Shown: in pieces, positions 61,769 to 64,000 of the stretch
Layout of the letters: each line of letters begins with the position of its first letter
How positions within the stretch are numbered: position 1 is the first letter of the stretch
From: Luteococcus japonicus
Lineage (GTDB): Bacteria > Actinomycetota > Actinomycetes > Propionibacteriales > Propionibacteriaceae
NCBI RefSeq assembly: GCF_003752415.1
Contig: NZ_RKHG01000001.1
Coordinates: forward strand, 3,224,001 to 3,288,000
Length of the DNA: 64,000 nt
Direction of reading: 5' to 3'
The notes under the pieces: model-generated
Database searches by the model: none
Told to the model about the DNA's origin: nothing
What the model saw: only the letters and a program-made list of their open reading frames with translations
Program-made: the position numbers and the translations under genes

Positions 61769-61880
61769 GTTGGCCGGATGCCTTGTCCGGCTGGCGGAAT
61801 GGCACCGAGGGCACAGGCCCGGCACGACATCATCAAGGCGGGTTCCAGACCCGCATGTAGCAACCGACGAAGGGATAGTC

Positions 61881-63629
61881 ATGGCAGCCGCCGACTCCAC
61901 ACCACGGATGATGACTGGCTCGCAGGCGCTGGTCGCCTCGCTGGAGCGTCTCGGGGTAGAGGTTGTCTTCGGCCTTCCCGGTGGCGCCATCATGCCCGCC
62001 TATGACGCGCTGTATGACTCCAAGATCCGACACATCCTGGTCCGTCACGAGCAGGGCGCCGGGCATGCGGCCGAGGGATACGCCGTCGCCACCGGACGCG
62101 TGGGCGTCTGCATCGCCACCTCCGGCCCCGGCGCCACCAACTTGGTCACGCCCATCGCTGACGCCTACATGGACTCGGTGCCCATGGTGGCCATCACCGG
62201 CCAGGTCAACTCGAACTTCATCGGGACCGATGCCTTCCAGGAGGCCGACATCCGCGGCATCACGATGCCGATCAGCAAGCACAACTTCCTGATCACCCGT
62301 ACCGAGGACATCCCCCGGGCGGTCAAGGAGGCCTTCCACATTGCCGAGACCGGCCGACCTGGCCCTGTCCTGGTGGACATCGCCAAGGATGCGCTGGTGG
62401 GAAGCGCGCCCTTCGTGTGGCCGTCCGGGATCGACCTGCCCGGCTACAAGCCCACCACCAAGCCCCACAGCCGCCAAGTGCGCGAGGCGGCCAAGATGAT
62501 CGCCGAGGCCAAGCGGCCCGTGCTCTACATCGGCGGCGGCGTGATCAAGGCACGCGCGGCCGACGAGCTGGCGCAGCTGGTGAAGGCCACCGGCATCCCC
62601 GTCGTCACCACCCTGATGGCCCGTGGCGCCTTCCCGGACAGCCACGAGCTGCACATGGGGATGCCCGGCATGCACGGCAGCGTCTCCGCCGTCGGCGCCA
62701 TCCAGCAGTCTGACCTGCTGATCGCCGTCGGCACCCGCTTCGATGACCGCGTCACCGGCCGGCTGGACAGCTTCGCCCCCAAGGCCAAGGTCATCCACGC
62801 CGACATCGACCCGGCCGAGATCAGCAAGAACCGGATCGCGGACCTGCCCGTGGTCGGCGACGCCCGCGCCTTCCTGTACGAGCTCAATGCGGCCATGGGC
62901 AAGGTCGAGATGCAGGACCTGTCCGGCTGGCACCACAACCTGGCCTCGCTGAAGAAGCGCTACCCGCTCGGCTGGGAGGAGCCCACCGAGGGCCGCCTCA
63001 GCCCGCAGTACGTGATCAAGCGGATAGGTGAGCTCAGCGGACCCGACGCCATCTACGCCTCCGGCGTCGGCCAGCACCAGATGTGGGCCGCGCACTTCCT
63101 GCCGCACGAGAAGCCCGGCAAGTGGCTCAACTCCGGCGGCGCCGGCACCATGGGCTACTGCGTGCCCGCCGCGATGGGCGCCCAGGCCGGCAATCCCGAC
63201 GCTGTGGTCTGGGGGATCGATGGCGACGGCTGCTTCCAGATGACCAACCAGGAACTGGTCACCTGTGCGCTGAACGACATCCCGATCAAGATCGCCGTGA
63301 TCAACAACAATGTGCTGGGCATGGTGCGCCAGTGGCAGACGCTCTTCTTCGACCAGCGCTACTCGCACACGGACCTCAACTCCGAGCGGATCCCGGACTT
63401 CCCGAAGCTGGCCGAGGCGATGGGCTGCGTCGGCCTGCGCGCAGAGACCCCGGAGGAGGTCGACGAGGTGATCAAGAAGGCGCTGAGCATCAACGACGGC
63501 CCCGTCGTGGTGGAATTCGTCGTCGAGAAGGACGCCATGGTGTGGCCGATGGTGGCCGCTGGAACCGGCAATGACGACATCAAGATTGCCCGCGACATGG
63601 CACCCGAATGGGAAGAGGAAGCACTGTGA
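61881..63629 (+). CDS. ilvB: Acetolactate synthase large subunit
   Basis: Thiamine-diphosphate enzyme making acetolactate or acetohydroxybutyrate, first common step to Val, Leu and Ile. The 582-residue protein shows [17 protein letters not shown], the catalytic Glu in [16 protein letters not shown], the FAD-domain motif [12 protein letters not shown], and the ThDP motif [17 protein letters not shown] followed by [15 protein letters not shown] 61881 is preceded by GAAGGGA at 61868-61874. It lies 110 nt after the attenuator and overlaps ilvN by GTGA. Confidence 0.96.
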   Translation: MAAADSTPRMMTGSQALVASLERLGVEVVFGLPGGAIMPAYDALYDSKIRHILVRHEQGAGHAAEGYAVATGRVGVCIATSGPGATNLVTPIADAYMDSVPMVAITGQVNSNFIGTDAFQEADIRGITMPISKHNFLITRTEDIPRAVKEAFHIAETGRPGPVLVDIAKDALVGSAPFVWPSGIDLPGYKPTTKPHSRQVREAAKMIAEAKRPVLYIGGGVIKARAADELAQLVKATGIPVVTTLMARGAFPDSHELHMGMPGMHGSVSAVGAIQQSDLLIAVGTRFDDRVTGRLDSFAPKAKVIHADIDPAEISKNRIADLPVVGDARAFLYELNAAMGKVEMQDLSGWHHNLASLKKRYPLGWEEPTEGRLSPQYVIKRIGELSGPDAIYASGVGQHQMWAAHFLPHEKPGKWLNSGGAGTMGYCVPAAMGAQAGNPDAVVWGIDGDGCFQMTNQELVTCALNDIPIKIAVINNNVLGMVRQWQTLFFDQRYSHTDLNSERIPDFPKLAEAMGCVGLRAETPEEVDEVIKKALSINDGPVVVEFVVEKDAMVWPMVAAGTGNDDIKIARDMAPEWEEEAL

Positions 63630-64000
63630 CAAGCACCCACACCCTCAGCGTCCTGGTCAGCAATGCCCCCGGTGTGCTGGCTCGCACCGCGGCGCTGTTC
63701 AGCCGCCGCGGCTTCAACATCGCCTCGCTGGCCGTCGGCCCCACCGAGAACGAGTACCTCTCCCGGATGACCGTCGTGGCCGAGGTGGACGACGCCTTCG
63801 TGCTGGAACAGCTCGTGAAGCAGCTCAACAAGCTGATCGAGGTGATCAAGGTCGTCGAGCTGGAGCAGGCCGCCGTCAAGCGTGAGCTGATGCTGGTCAA
63901 GGTCCGTTCCGACATGGGCAATCGCAGTCAGGTCATCGACACCGTCAGTCTGTTCCGTGGGAAGGCCGTCGACGTCGGTCCGGACTCCATTACGGTGGAG
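63626..64000 (+). CDS. ilvN: Acetolactate synthase regulatory subunit (3' truncated by window)
   Basis: Small subunit that activates IlvB and confers valine feedback inhibition. The visible 125 residues start at GTG 63626 and contain the ACT domain: [40 protein letters not shown], then the linker [18 protein letters not shown] and the start of the second domain. The gene is translationally coupled to ilvB; ilvC is expected next but lies outside the window. Confidence 0.95.
   Translation, partial: MTSTHTLSVLVSNAPGVLARTAALFSRRGFNIASLAVGPTENEYLSRMTVVAEVDDAFVLEQLVKQLNKLIEVIKVVELEQAAVKRELMLVKVRSDMGNRSQVIDTVSLFRGKAVDVGPDSITVE

Overview
The window is high-GC actinobacterial chromosome, most likely from the Propionibacteriaceae (a Luteococcus-like or related facultative anaerobe). 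The evidence is the 16S/23S/5S sequence with its actinobacterial style, the frequent GTG/TTG starts, and a gene order that follows the actinobacterial core: tyrS - TPR protein - HAD phosphatase - tlyA - NAD kinase - recN - pyrG - Nudix - xerD - parA - scpA - scpB - rluB, then pafA - FKBP - pafB - pafC - tatA - tatC - helY. The genus is an inference. No phage, transposase, CRISPR array or tRNA gene was seen.

Layout. 1-6573: translation genes (infC-rpmI-rplT behind a leader attenuator, an rRNA/tRNA 2'-O-methyltransferase, pheS-pheT). 6575-8295: bioB and a divergent TetR regulator with a BioQ-like operator between them. 8289-14816: arginine biosynthesis (argC-J-B-D-R, then argH from its own start region) behind two ARG-box-like palindromes; argF and argG are not here. 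14846-22028: tyrS and a complete rRNA operon with several promoters, a long 23S processing stem and a strong terminator. 22085-27851: TPR protein, HAD phosphatase, tlyA, NAD kinase, recN; a PafBC-type (RecA-NDp) damage promoter precedes NAD kinase-recN. 27842-34108 (minus strand): a five-gene iron/siderophore uptake operon behind a near-consensus DtxR/IdeR iron box, a frame-disturbed gene, and ATP-dependent DNA ligase LigC. 34213-37494: pyrG, Nudix hydrolase, xerD. 37600-40216: pflB and pflA, both broken. 40318-44043: parA, a ribbon-helix-helix-like protein, scpA, scpB, rluB. 44046-55587: pafA, FKBP lipoprotein, gluQ (minus), pafB, pafC, tatA, tatC, lipid kinase, cation efflux (minus), helY. 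55693-60852: DUF808 membrane protein, hisF, Fe-S/FAD D-lactate dehydrogenase, HIT protein. 60996-64000: a membrane protein, then ilvB-ilvN behind a leader-peptide attenuator; ilvN runs off the end.

How it fits together. Regulators and their likely targets lie close: BioQ/bioB, ArgR/argC operon, and PafB-PafC with candidate PafBC promoters at NAD kinase-recN and more weakly at helY. Many genes begin 5-8 nt after a TAnnnT hexamer with no Shine-Dalgarno, the signature of leaderless transcription. Anaerobic pyruvate cleavage looks lost: PflB lacks about 180 residues including the glycyl-radical segment and pflA carries a 1-nt insertion. A Fe-S D-lactate dehydrogenase remains. PafA is encoded with no pup, dop, mpa or prcBA beside it.
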